The notes below the pieces were generated by a model. The model saw only the letters and a program-made list of their open reading frames with translations. It made no database searches and was not told the DNA's origin. From Mycolicibacterium litorale (GTDB lineage: Bacteria; Actinomycetota; Actinomycetes; Mycobacteriales; Mycobacteriaceae): a stretch of 64,000 bases of DNA. Shown here one piece after another: positions 1 through 8,677 of this stretch (its first letter is position 1; every line of letters begins with the position of its first letter). The stretch covers positions 2,728,001 to 2,792,000 of the forward strand of contig NZ_AP023287.1 in NCBI RefSeq assembly GCF_014218295.1. The letters run 5' to 3'. A program made the position numbers and the translations under genes.

Positions 1-1
1 C

Positions 2-703
2 GCCGCAGTCGACGCGGGTGTGGCGGCGTTCGTGATGACGTCGTCGACGACGGTCTTCGGGGACACTCTGATTCCGGGCGACGGCGCCCCCGCGGCGTGG
101 ATCGACGAAACGGTCACCCCGGTCCCCAAGAACATCTACGGCGTGACGAAGGCCGCTGCCGAGGATCTGTGCCAGATCGCGCATCGCAACCAGCGTCTGC
201 CCGTCGTGGTGCTGCGCACGTCACGGTTCTTCCCCGAGTCCGACGACGCACCGGGCACCCACGGCGGGCGGTGCGACGACAACGTCAAGGCCGACGAGTA
301 CGCATACCGCAGGATCGCCCTGGACGACGTGGTCGACGCCCACCTGCTGGCCGTGGACCGTGCAGGCGACATCGGATTCGGGCGCTATGTGGTGTCGGCG
401 ACGACGCCGTTCTCGCCCGGCGACGCCGTGGAGCTCCGCCGGGACGCCCGCGCCGTGTTCGACCGGCGCGCGCCACAAGCGGCGGCCGTGTGGCGGGACC
501 GCGGCTGGCGGTTCGCCGACCGGGTGGACCGGGTGTACGACAATGCCCGCGCGCGACGCGATCTGGGCTGGGCACCCCGCTTCGATGTGAACGCGATCGC
601 CGCCCGCGTCGCCGCGACCGGATCGGTCCTCACCCCCATGGCGAGCGTGGTGGGGTCGAAGGAGTACCCGGGTAGCGCCTACCACCTCGGCCGGTTCGGC
701 TAG
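2..703 (+). CDS. NAD-dependent epimerase/dehydratase (extended SDR), 5'-truncated by window edge
   Basis: The frame is open from base 2, so the true start and the N-terminal nucleotide-binding GxxGxxG lie outside the window. What remains (233 residues) begins in the central Rossmann sheet. It has the SDR active-site pair in IYGVTKAAAEDL (Tyr-xxx-Lys) preceded by the serine-rich strand TSSTTVFG, where the catalytic Ser/Thr is expected. The C-terminal part looks like the substrate-binding lobe of nucleotide-sugar or ketone epimerases. The substrate cannot be told. The gene ends 6 bp before the end of the convergent cupin gene, with no obvious terminator between them. Confidence 0.8.
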   Translation, partial: AAVDAGVAAFVMTSSTTVFGDTLIPGDGAPAAWIDETVTPVPKNIYGVTKAAAEDLCQIAHRNQRLPVVVLRTSRFFPESDDAPGTHGGRCDDNVKADEYAYRRIALDDVVDAHLLAVDRAGDIGFGRYVVSATTPFSPGDAVELRRDARAVFDRRAPQAAAVWRDRGWRFADRVDRVYDNARARRDLGWAPRFDVNAIAARVAATGSVLTPMASVVGSKEYPGSAYHLGRFG

Positions 704-709
704 CCGGAT

Positions 710-1096
710 CTACTCGGCGGCGATGAACGCCACCTCGACGTCGTCGGCGAGCACGACGTACAGCCGCTGCCACGGATCGTCGCCCTCCAGCCGCCACTTG
801 TGCCCCGAGCCCGCGGTGTCCTCGGCGAGCAGCACGTCCCCCGGGCCGAGGGTGAACTCCTCGCCGTCGCGGGTCGAGAAGACCAACGACCCCGCCAGGG
901 TCACCACGAGTTGGCGCACAGGGGCGGTGTGCCAGGCCAGCGATCCACCGGCCGCCGTCTCTTCCACGGTGACGTGCGTGGCCGGCATCACCGCGGACAC
1001 GAGATCGTCGTTGCGGCCGGGCCGCAGGTCGAGACGGCCGATCTGGAAATGCGACGCCTCGTCGTCGCCCGACCACAGTCGCACACACCGGATCAT
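710..1096 (-). CDS. Small cupin-domain protein
   Basis: A 128-residue protein with one double-stranded beta-helix. The central part reads HTAPVRQLVVTLAG, then a glycine turn, then TLGPGDVLLAEDTAGSGHKW, which is the usual pattern of cupin motif 1 and motif 2. The metal-ligand set is only partly visible (His in AWHTAP, His in SGHKW), so metal binding is possible but not certain. It is a single gene, convergent with the epimerase fragment and divergent from the TetR gene at 1250. Function unknown; such proteins bind small ligands or act as isomerases or dioxygenases. Confidence 0.7.
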   Translation of the reverse strand: MIRCVRLWSGDDEASHFQIGRLDLRPGRNDDLVSAVMPATHVTVEETAAGGSLAWHTAPVRQLVVTLAGSLVFSTRDGEEFTLGPGDVLLAEDTAGSGHKWRLEGDDPWQRLYVVLADDVEVAFIAAE

Positions 1097-1208
1097 CTGG
1101 TCACCGTAGTGTCCGCGCCGCCCGCGCGCTCGACGAATCCCGCGCCGGACACCACCGCGTCACATCTGCCGCACGTCGTGCCGGAGAACACGGGCCACGG
1201 CGCCCCGG

Positions 1209-1232
1209 TTTCGTAGACAACTGTCTACGAAA
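1209..1232. promoter_or_regulatory. Perfect inverted repeat, likely operator of the adjacent TetR regulator
   Basis: Two exact 10-bp arms, TTTCGTAGAC and GTCTACGAAA, are separated by AACT. The site ends 17 bp before the GTG start of the TetR-type gene at 1250. A 24-bp palindrome directly in front of a tetR gene is the classic self-repression site. It lies in the divergent region shared with the cupin gene, so it could also act there. Confidence 0.65.
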
Positions 1233-1249
1233 CTCGTTAGGCTCCCGAT

Positions 1250-1810
1250 GTGGCAGCACGGACACACAGCGCGGATCCGCGCGCGGAGCGGTTGCGCGCC
1301 CGGCTCCGCGAGGCCGCCCTGACCCTGGTCGCACAACGGCGCGTCGACGAGCTGACCGTCGCCGACCTGGTCGCACACGCCGGGGTCAGCAGACCGGCCT
1401 TCTATCAGCACTTCGGTGATCGCGACGATGCGATCGCCACCGCCTTCACCGCCGCGTTCGCCGCGGCCACCACCGACCTCGATCACGATGCCCGCACCCG
1501 GATCCTGCGGCTGTTCGACTTCGCCGCCGAGCACCGAGCGATGTACCGCAACGTCGTCGGCAGCGCAGTCGCCCAGCGGGTCGTCTCGGCGTTTCGCGCC
1601 GAGCTGCTGCCCGCCTGCACCGCCATCGCCGAAGAAGCCGCGCCCGCTCTCGGAGCGGCCGCCGCGCTGTCGCCCGATGCCATCAGCCGGTTCCTGGTGG
1701 GCGGCTTCATGGAAGTGCTGCGGTCCTGGATGGAGGATCCGGACAGCGACGATCTGCGGACCAGGGTGACCGCCGCGCTCGACACCGTGTACGCACTGCT
1801 CAGCCTCTGA
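1250..1810 (+). CDS. TetR/AcrR family transcriptional regulator
   Basis: 186 residues, the normal length for the family. Residues about 10-60 carry the TetR helix-turn-helix: LTLVAQRRVDELTVADLVAHAGVSRPAFYQHFGDRD, with the hallmark FYxHFGDRDD at the end of the recognition helix. The rest is an alpha-helical ligand and dimer domain ending in a predicted helix with MEVLRSWMED. The start is GTG at 1250, just downstream of a perfect 24-bp palindrome. The membrane protein gene starts 23 bp after its stop, so the two are probably co-transcribed and this repressor most likely controls that transporter-like protein. The ligand is unknown. Confidence 0.88.
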   Translation: MAARTHSADPRAERLRARLREAALTLVAQRRVDELTVADLVAHAGVSRPAFYQHFGDRDDAIATAFTAAFAAATTDLDHDARTRILRLFDFAAEHRAMYRNVVGSAVAQRVVSAFRAELLPACTAIAEEAAPALGAAAALSPDAISRFLVGGFMEVLRSWMEDPDSDDLRTRVTAALDTVYALLSL

Positions 1811-1833
1811 CTTCTCGAAAGGCCCACCCGCCC

Positions 1834-2847
1834 ATGCCCAAACACGCCGTCACACCACCGACCGCCGCATCCGACATGCGGTCGCGGCTGGCCGTCACCG
1901 CCGCCGCGATGGCCGCGCTCACGCTCTTCGTCGTCGCGATGGTCGCCAGCTACTCCGGCGCTTTCGCCAACCCGACGCTGCGCCATCTGGACGTCGCCGT
2001 GGCCGCTCCTCCACAGATCCGCGAGGCGATCAAGGCCCAGGATGCGCTCGCCGTCACCGAGACACCCGATGCCACAGGCGTGCACGCTCTGGTCTACGAA
2101 CGCCGGGCCGACGCCGGATTCGCCGTCGGCCCCGACCGGACGCTGACCGTCTACGTGGCCGGCGGCGGCGGACGCAGCGTGGTGACGGCCGCGGAGTCGG
2201 TCGGCCGCGCTCTCGCGACCGAAGCCGGCCTGACCGCGACGGTCCAGGACGTCGCCCCCACCACGCCGGCGGATCCGTCGGGGACCGTGGAGTTCTACGC
2301 CGTGATCTTCCTGTCCATCGGCGCCTCGGTCGGCGCGACGCTGCTGAGCAGGACCATGGGTGCGGCACGGACGCCGCGCACCCTCGGCCTGCGCACGCTG
2401 AGCCTGGCGGGCTACTCGGCTGTGCTCGCCGGCGCGGTGACCGCCTTCGTCGACGGCGGACTCGGTGCGCTGACCGGCCACACCTGGCAGCTGTTCGGGG
2501 CGCTGTGGTTGTACGCCGTGGCGGTCGGCGGGGCGGTCACCGGCGTGGCCGCGGCGTTCGGCACCGTCGCATCGCTGCTGCTGACCCTGTTCCTGGTGAT
2601 CGTCGGCAACGCCGCGGCCGCGGGCCCCGTCGGGCGACCGCTGCTGTCCGGTTTCTATCGCCTCTTCACCCACATCGTGCCCCAGGGCTCGGGTGTGGAT
2701 CTGCTGCGCAGCCTGCAGTACTTCAGCGGCAACGGCGCCCTCACCCCCCTTGTGACTCTTGCGGTGTGGGCCGCGGCGGGAAGTGTGCTGGCGGCGGGCG
2801 CCACCGTGGTCACGCGACTGCGCTCGAATCGGCCCGTGGCCGGGTGA
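1834..2847 (+). CDS. Membrane protein of YhgE/Pip or ABC-2 permease-like architecture
   Basis: 337 residues. One N-terminal membrane segment (about 18-40) is followed by an extracytoplasmic region of roughly 110 residues, then five further hydrophobic segments (about 150-172, 180-203, 213-240, 244-265 and 300-320). One membrane helix, a large external loop and a C-terminal five- or six-helix block is the layout of YhgE/Pip and DUF3533 proteins, which resemble ABC-2 export permeases. No ATPase is encoded next to it. Its position directly behind the TetR gene suggests an inducible efflux or envelope function. Assignment is by topology only. Confidence 0.6.
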   Translation: MPKHAVTPPTAASDMRSRLAVTAAAMAALTLFVVAMVASYSGAFANPTLRHLDVAVAAPPQIREAIKAQDALAVTETPDATGVHALVYERRADAGFAVGPDRTLTVYVAGGGGRSVVTAAESVGRALATEAGLTATVQDVAPTTPADPSGTVEFYAVIFLSIGASVGATLLSRTMGAARTPRTLGLRTLSLAGYSAVLAGAVTAFVDGGLGALTGHTWQLFGALWLYAVAVGGAVTGVAAAFGTVASLLLTLFLVIVGNAAAAGPVGRPLLSGFYRLFTHIVPQGSGVDLLRSLQYFSGNGALTPLVTLAVWAAAGSVLAAGATVVTRLRSNRPVAG

Positions 2848-2920
2848 ATCCCCCGATTCGGCTTGACATCCTCCTATCCAGAGCCGTCAGACTGGTGACG
2901 CGCGACGGATCGGAGACGCC

Positions 2921-4612
2921 ATGACGAAGACCCTCGGCAGTGAGGTCGAGCCCTACTACGACCTGGGCTCCTATCACCGACCCGTCGACACGCCGTCGGC
3001 TCAGGCTCAGACCTGGTTCGACCGCGGCATGGTCTGGTCGTATGCGTTCAACCACGAGGAAGCGGTCCGCTGTTTCGAGCGGGCACTGGAACTCGATTCC
3101 GATCTGGCGATCGCACGGTGGGGTATCGCCTACGCCGTCGGGCCCAACTACAACAAACCGTGGGAGGCGTTCGACCCGGTGGATCTGGGCGCGTCGTTGG
3201 CCCGAGCGCGGATGGAACTGCGACTCGCCTCGGAGGGCCGCGCCTCGGCCGTGGAACGGGGTCTCATCGACGCGCTGCAGGCCCGGTTCCCCACCGAGGA
3301 TCCCGACGACGTCGCCGCGCTGCAGGACGGGCACACCGCCTACGCCGACGTGATGGCCCGCCTCGCCGCGGCCTATCCCGACGACGTCGACGTGCAGGCC
3401 CTCGCCGCCGACGCGCTGGTCAACATCACGGCGTGGGCATTGTGGGACACCCGGACCGGCGAACCAGCGCCCGGGTCGAGGGTGGTGCAGGCCAAGGCGA
3501 TCCTGGACGCGACGCTGGAAACCGCCGCGGGCCGCGAACATCCCGGGGTGCTGCACCTGTATCTGCACACCATGGAGATGTCGGCGACTCCGGAGGACGC
3601 CCTGCCCGCCGCCGACCTGCTGCGCGGCCTGGTGCCCGATGGCGGGCACCTCCAGCACATGCCGAGCCACATCGACGTGCTGTGTGGCCGGTACCGCGCG
3701 TCGGTGACCGCCAATCAGGCTGCCGTGCAAGCAGATCGGAAGTTCGTCGATCGGGCCGGACCGCTCAACTTCTACTCCCTCTACCGGGCGCACGATCTGC
3801 ACTTCGTCGTCTACTCGGCGATGTTCGAGGGCGCGTCGGGAATCGCGCTGCAGGCGGCCGACGAACTCGCCGCGCAACTGACCCCGGAGCTGCTGGCGAT
3901 CGAATCTCCGCCGATGGCGGACTGGCTGGAGGCGTTCGTCCCGCTGCGGGTCCACGTGCTGGTGCGGTTCGGCCACTGGGACGAACTGATCGCCGAACCC
4001 CTGCCCGACGACCAGGCGCTGTACTGCACGACGACCGCGACCATCCATTACGGGCGCGGCGTCGCCCACGCCGCGAAGGGGCACCTCGACCAGGCCCGCG
4101 CCGAGCGGGAGGCCTTCGCCGCCGCCTATGCCCGAATCCCGGAGTCCCGTTACCTGTTCAACAACACCAGCCGCGACATACTGGCCGTTGCCGAGGCCAT
4201 GCTCGACGGCGAGATCGCCTACCGCGCCGGGCAATTCGACGAGGCGTTCGCCCATCTGCGCCGCGCGATCGAACGGGACGACTCACTGCCCTACGACGAA
4301 CCGTGGGGCTGGATGCAGCCCACCCGGCACGCCTACGGAGCGCTGCTGCTCGAGCAGGGCCGCGTCGAGGAAGCCGCCGCCGCGTACGCCGCCGACCTCG
4401 GCCTCGACCCCGCGCTGAGCCGGTCGTCGCAGCACCCGGGCAACGTGTGGAGCCTGCACGGCTATCACGAATGCCTGCAGCGGTTGGGCCGCGGTGCCGA
4501 GGCGGCGATCATCGGCCAGCAGCTCACCCTGGCACAGGCCCGCGCCGATGTGCCGATCAACGCGTCGTGCGCCTGCCGGCTCGACGTCGCCGACGACTGC
4601 TGCTCCTCGTGA
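2921..4612 (+). CDS. Tetratricopeptide-repeat protein with His-rich core and Cys-rich tail
   Basis: 563 residues. TPR-like helical pairs are visible at about residues 25-60 (AFNHEEAVRCFERALELD) and again near 420-500 (AGQFDEAFAHLRRAIERD, LLEQGRVEEAAAAYAADL). Between them is a conserved-looking histidine cluster: H207, H212 and H216, then H243, H246 and H250 (HLQHMPSH). The tail has C550, C552, C560 and C561. No signal peptide is seen, so it is probably cytosolic. The His and Cys sets hint at metal binding; that is inference. The GTG of the following deaminase lies 30 bp downstream, so the genes may be co-transcribed. Confidence 0.75.
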   Translation: MTKTLGSEVEPYYDLGSYHRPVDTPSAQAQTWFDRGMVWSYAFNHEEAVRCFERALELDSDLAIARWGIAYAVGPNYNKPWEAFDPVDLGASLARARMELRLASEGRASAVERGLIDALQARFPTEDPDDVAALQDGHTAYADVMARLAAAYPDDVDVQALAADALVNITAWALWDTRTGEPAPGSRVVQAKAILDATLETAAGREHPGVLHLYLHTMEMSATPEDALPAADLLRGLVPDGGHLQHMPSHIDVLCGRYRASVTANQAAVQADRKFVDRAGPLNFYSLYRAHDLHFVVYSAMFEGASGIALQAADELAAQLTPELLAIESPPMADWLEAFVPLRVHVLVRFGHWDELIAEPLPDDQALYCTTTATIHYGRGVAHAAKGHLDQARAEREAFAAAYARIPESRYLFNNTSRDILAVAEAMLDGEIAYRAGQFDEAFAHLRRAIERDDSLPYDEPWGWMQPTRHAYGALLLEQGRVEEAAAAYAADLGLDPALSRSSQHPGNVWSLHGYHECLQRLGRGAEAAIIGQQLTLAQARADVPINASCACRLDVADDCCSS

Positions 4613-4642
4613 CGGCGGAGGCCGCTGCGTAGACTCCGGCCT

Positions 4643-5122
4643 GTGGCGATCAGTGAGTCGGACCTCGGACACCTCCGCCGCTGCGTCGAACTCGCGCGGG
4701 AGGCGCTCGACGCCGGTGACGAGCCGTTCGGCTCGGTACTGGTCGACAGCACCGGTCAGATCCGGTTCGCCGACCACAACCGAGTGAGCGGCGGCGACCA
4801 CACCCGCCACCCCGAGTTCGCCATCGCGAAGTGGGCGGTCGACAACCTCGATCCGGGCGAGCGCGCCGCCGCGACCGTCTACACCTCCGGCGAGCACTGC
4901 CCGATGTGCTCGGCCGCCCACGCCTGGGTCGGGCTCGGTCGCATCGTCTACGCCACCTCGTCGGCGCAGCTGAGCGACTGGCTGACCGAATGGGGTGCAC
5001 CCGCCCCACCAGTGGCCGCTCTGCCCATCGGAACCGTCGCACCCGGTGTGCCGGTCGACGGTCCCGCACCCGAACTCACCGACGCCATGCGCACGCTCTA
5101 CCGGGCGAGGTTCGGGTCGTGA
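4643..5122 (+). CDS. Nucleoside/nucleobase deaminase (zinc CDA fold)
   Basis: 159 residues. The cytidine/deoxycytidylate deaminase zinc site is present as HPEFAIAKW, with catalytic Glu next to a zinc His (HPE instead of the more common HAE), and HCPMC, the PCxxC-type pair of zinc cysteines. Length and motif spacing fit the guanine deaminase / tRNA adenosine deaminase branch rather than true cytidine deaminases. The substrate is not decided. The start is GTG. The stop overlaps the GTG start of the alpha-amylase-like gene by four bases (GTGA), so the two are translationally coupled. Confidence 0.8.
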   Translation: MAISESDLGHLRRCVELAREALDAGDEPFGSVLVDSTGQIRFADHNRVSGGDHTRHPEFAIAKWAVDNLDPGERAAATVYTSGEHCPMCSAAHAWVGLGRIVYATSSAQLSDWLTEWGAPAPPVAALPIGTVAPGVPVDGPAPELTDAMRTLYRARFGS

Positions 5123-6420
5123 CCGGACCGGCGTGGGTCGAACACGTCATCTGGTGGCAGGTCTACCCGCTGGGCTTCGTCGGAGCCTTCCCGGCCGATC
5201 CCCCGCCCACCCCGGACGAACACCGGTTGCGGCGGCTCCTCGGATGGCTCGACCACGCCATCGCCCTCGGCGCCTCCGGGCTCGCCCTCGGTCCGGTGTT
5301 CGCCTCGCGCACCCACGGATACGACACCACCGACCACTACGCCGTCGACCCGAGGCTCGGGGACGACGGCGATTTCGACGAACTCGTCGACCAGGCGCAC
5401 CGGCGCGGGTTGCGGATCCTGCTCGACGGCGTGTTCAACCACGTCGGCACCGACTTCCCGCGCTACCGCGAAGCACTGGACGGCGGACCGGACCACCCGT
5501 CGTCGGCATGGTTCCGGCGGGGGCGCAACGGGTTCGGGAATTTCGAGGGACACGGTGAGCTCATCGCGCTCAACCACCGCGAGCCCGCCGTGGTGGACTA
5601 CGTGGTCGAGGTCATGTCGCACTGGTTGGCCCGCGGCGCGGACGGTTGGCGGCTGGACGCGGCGTACGCCGTACCCGACCGGTTCTGGTCCGAGGTGCTG
5701 CCGCGGGTGCGCGAGCGGCATCCGCAGGCGTGGTTCGTCGGCGAGGTGATCCACGGCGACTACGCCGGCCGGGTGGCCGCGGGCTTCGACTCCGTCACCC
5801 AGTACGAGTTGTGGAAAGCGGTGTGGAGCAGTCTCAACGACGGCAACTTCCACGAACTCGACCACGCCCTGCAGCGGCACAACGAGTTTCTCGCGACATT
5901 CGCCCCGATGACCTTCGTCGGCAACCACGACGTCACCCGGATCGCGAGCCGGCTGACCGACGCGCGCCACCTCGAACACGCGCTGGTGCTGCTGTTCACG
6001 GTGGGCGGGGTGCCCAGCGTGTACGCCGGCGACGAGTTGGGCTACCGCGGCGTCAAGGAGGACCGGGCCGGCGGCGACGATGCGGTGCGTCCCGAATTCG
6101 CCTCTCCACCAACCGAAGACAGCGACATCTTCCGGCTGCACCAGTACCTGATCGGCCTGCGCCGCCGCCATCCGTGGCTGCACCGGGCGACGACGTCGGC
6201 GGCGCACCTGACCAACCGCCAGTACGTCTACGAGGTGCGCCGCGGCGACGATGTGCTGGTCGTCGCACTCAACGTCGACGACGCACCCCTGACCGTGTCG
6301 CTGGGCGACACCGCGATTCGCCGCGGCCGCGTGGTGGCGGGATCGGGCGCCCCGCCCGCCGAGGAACTCGACCGGCTGACCGTGCCGCCGCACGGCTGGG
6401 TGGTGGTCTCCCCCGCGTGA
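5119..6420 (+). CDS. Alpha-amylase family glycosyl hydrolase (GH13)
   Basis: 433 residues from the GTG at 5119, which overlaps the stop of the deaminase. The frame is open further upstream, but the GH13 barrel begins here with HVIWWQVYPLGFVG. The four GH13 regions are all visible: DGVFNHVG, DGWRLDAAY (nucleophile Asp), WFVGEVIHGD (acid/base Glu) and FVGNHDVTR (transition-state Asp). A short C-terminal beta domain follows. There is no signal peptide, so it is intracellular and probably acts on maltodextrins, trehalose-type sugars or glycogen fragments. The exact substrate cannot be read from the sequence. Confidence 0.85.
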   Translation: MTGPAWVEHVIWWQVYPLGFVGAFPADPPPTPDEHRLRRLLGWLDHAIALGASGLALGPVFASRTHGYDTTDHYAVDPRLGDDGDFDELVDQAHRRGLRILLDGVFNHVGTDFPRYREALDGGPDHPSSAWFRRGRNGFGNFEGHGELIALNHREPAVVDYVVEVMSHWLARGADGWRLDAAYAVPDRFWSEVLPRVRERHPQAWFVGEVIHGDYAGRVAAGFDSVTQYELWKAVWSSLNDGNFHELDHALQRHNEFLATFAPMTFVGNHDVTRIASRLTDARHLEHALVLLFTVGGVPSVYAGDELGYRGVKEDRAGGDDAVRPEFASPPTEDSDIFRLHQYLIGLRRRHPWLHRATTSAAHLTNRQYVYEVRRGDDVLVVALNVDDAPLTVSLGDTAIRRGRVVAGSGAPPAEELDRLTVPPHGWVVVSPA

Positions 6421-6424
6421 GCGG

Positions 6425-6859
6425 TCACCCCAGCCGTTCGACCGTCGCCTGATCCTGTTCACCGCCGTAGAACCTGGCTAGCACGTCGAGGAATTCGGCG
6501 TTGTCGTCGGTGCAGCGGGCGAACAGCGTCATCGACGAACGAAGCTTCAGGTCGTCGGGTGAGCCGAACACCTCACGGATCGACCGGCCCTCGATGGCGA
6601 GCACCAGGCGGGTGCACTCCCGCAGCCGCGGCCCGAGGAGATCGTGGGCGAGATAGGCGACCGCTTCCTCACGTGAGGCGATGCCGAAGTGCTGCGCGGT
6701 CGGACTGCGCCCCAGACCCCGCAGCTGCGGGAACACGAACCACATCCAGTGTGAGCGTTTGCGGCCCTCGCGTAGCTCACCGATCACGGTGTCGTACAAC
6801 GGATCCTGCGCGTCGACGAAACGCTGGAGGTCGTGGGGGTCGTTCGCGGTGGAGGTCAC
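6425..6859 (-). CDS. DUF1810 family protein
   Basis: About 144 residues from the GTG at 6859. The core DLQRFVDAQDPLYDTVIGEL followed by GRKRSHWMWFVFPQLRGLG and LLGPRLRECTRLVLAIEG is typical of the small DUF1810 family found in many bacteria and some eukaryotes. An upstream extension to 6931 is open but adds Arg-rich sequence that does not look like part of the domain, so the later start is preferred. It is soluble, with no known biochemical role. It ends 4 bp after the convergent amylase gene stops. Confidence 0.78.
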   Translation of the reverse strand: MTSTANDPHDLQRFVDAQDPLYDTVIGELREGRKRSHWMWFVFPQLRGLGRSPTAQHFGIASREEAVAYLAHDLLGPRLRECTRLVLAIEGRSIREVFGSPDDLKLRSSMTLFARCTDDNAEFLDVLARFYGGEQDQATVERLG

Positions 6860-7001
6860 AGTCGGGTGATACCCGTCTGCAGCGCAGTCATGCCGAAGGC
6901 GCCGACGGCTTCGTAACGACGCGAGTCGCAATCGTTAGCCAACCGCGATATCGCCGCCCCGTGTTGGTACGGCTGTGACGGGAGTGACGCGTGTTTCATA
7001 G

Positions 7002-8054
<1,053 letters not shown>

Positions 8055-8067
8055 AACCACCCACGAA

Positions 8068-8104
8068 CAGGGAGCCTGCCGTCACCCCCGCGGCAGGCTC
8101 CCTG
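8068..8104 (+). terminator. Strong intrinsic terminator hairpin after the antigen 85 gene
   Basis: Exact 14-bp arms, CAGGGAGCCTGCCG and CGGCAGGCTCCCTG, with a 9-nt loop, start 13 bp after the stop. The run after the stem is only CCTTT, as is common for mycobacterial hairpin terminators with weak U-tracts. Confidence 0.75.
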
Positions 8105-8171
8105 CCTTTGTGTGGGGCGAGTTGCGGCGAACACCGCCCCGGGCCGACAGACGCGACCTTAGAGTGGCGCA

Positions 8172-8639
8172 ATGGCCGACGACGGCAATGCCGCACCCGC
8201 CGCGGAGCCCCATCAGCGCGTCGATCCGGGCGCGCTCGCCCTGGCCACGGTGGCCGGTGCCGTCGCCTTCATCTTCGGCGGTGGCGACTGGGATGTGCTC
8301 GCCGTGGTGATCGGACTCATGCTGCTGCTCATCCTCCTGGCGCATCACCGGCCCGCGCCGGCCGCGCACACACCACGGGCGCTGCTGCTGCGCGGGGCCT
8401 TCGGCGCCACCACCGGGTTGGCGCTGTGCATCGCGGTCGCGCCGGTCATCCAGTTCGCGATCGTCGGTCCGTACTTCCACAGCGAGGACGTCGAGGGCTA
8501 TTCGATGGACGCGTGGAACACTACGGTCGTGTTGTCTGTGCTGTGGTTCGTCGTCGCGACGCTGCTCGCCGTCCTGGAGCCTCGGGTGGCGCGCTGGCTG
8601 GACCGGCCACGGCGGCGCGGGGAACAAACGCCGCCCTGA
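8172..8639 (+). CDS. Small integral membrane protein, unknown function
   Basis: 155 residues. About four hydrophobic segments are visible: residues about 19-33 and 36-55 (close pair), 72-95, and 118-138. Tails are polar and the C-terminus is basic (RWLDRPRRRGEQ). An acidic loop SEDVEGYSMDAW lies between the third and fourth segments. No catalytic or binding motif is recognised. It lies between the antigen 85 terminator and lon, in the same direction, with a 38-bp gap to the Lon ATG, so it may be read with lon. Confidence 0.65.
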   Translation: MADDGNAAPAAEPHQRVDPGALALATVAGAVAFIFGGGDWDVLAVVIGLMLLLILLAHHRPAPAAHTPRALLLRGAFGATTGLALCIAVAPVIQFAIVGPYFHSEDVEGYSMDAWNTTVVLSVLWFVVATLLAVLEPRVARWLDRPRRRGEQTPP

Positions 8640-8677
8640 CAAGGTTGAGTCGATCTGACTGAACTTTGGAGGATCAG

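Noticed and set aside
1483..2673. Long open frame on the minus strand opposite the TetR and membrane genes
   Set aside because: It follows the GC pattern of the plus-strand genes, contains Gln/Arg/His-rich filler and no domain; a shadow of genes with clear motifs.
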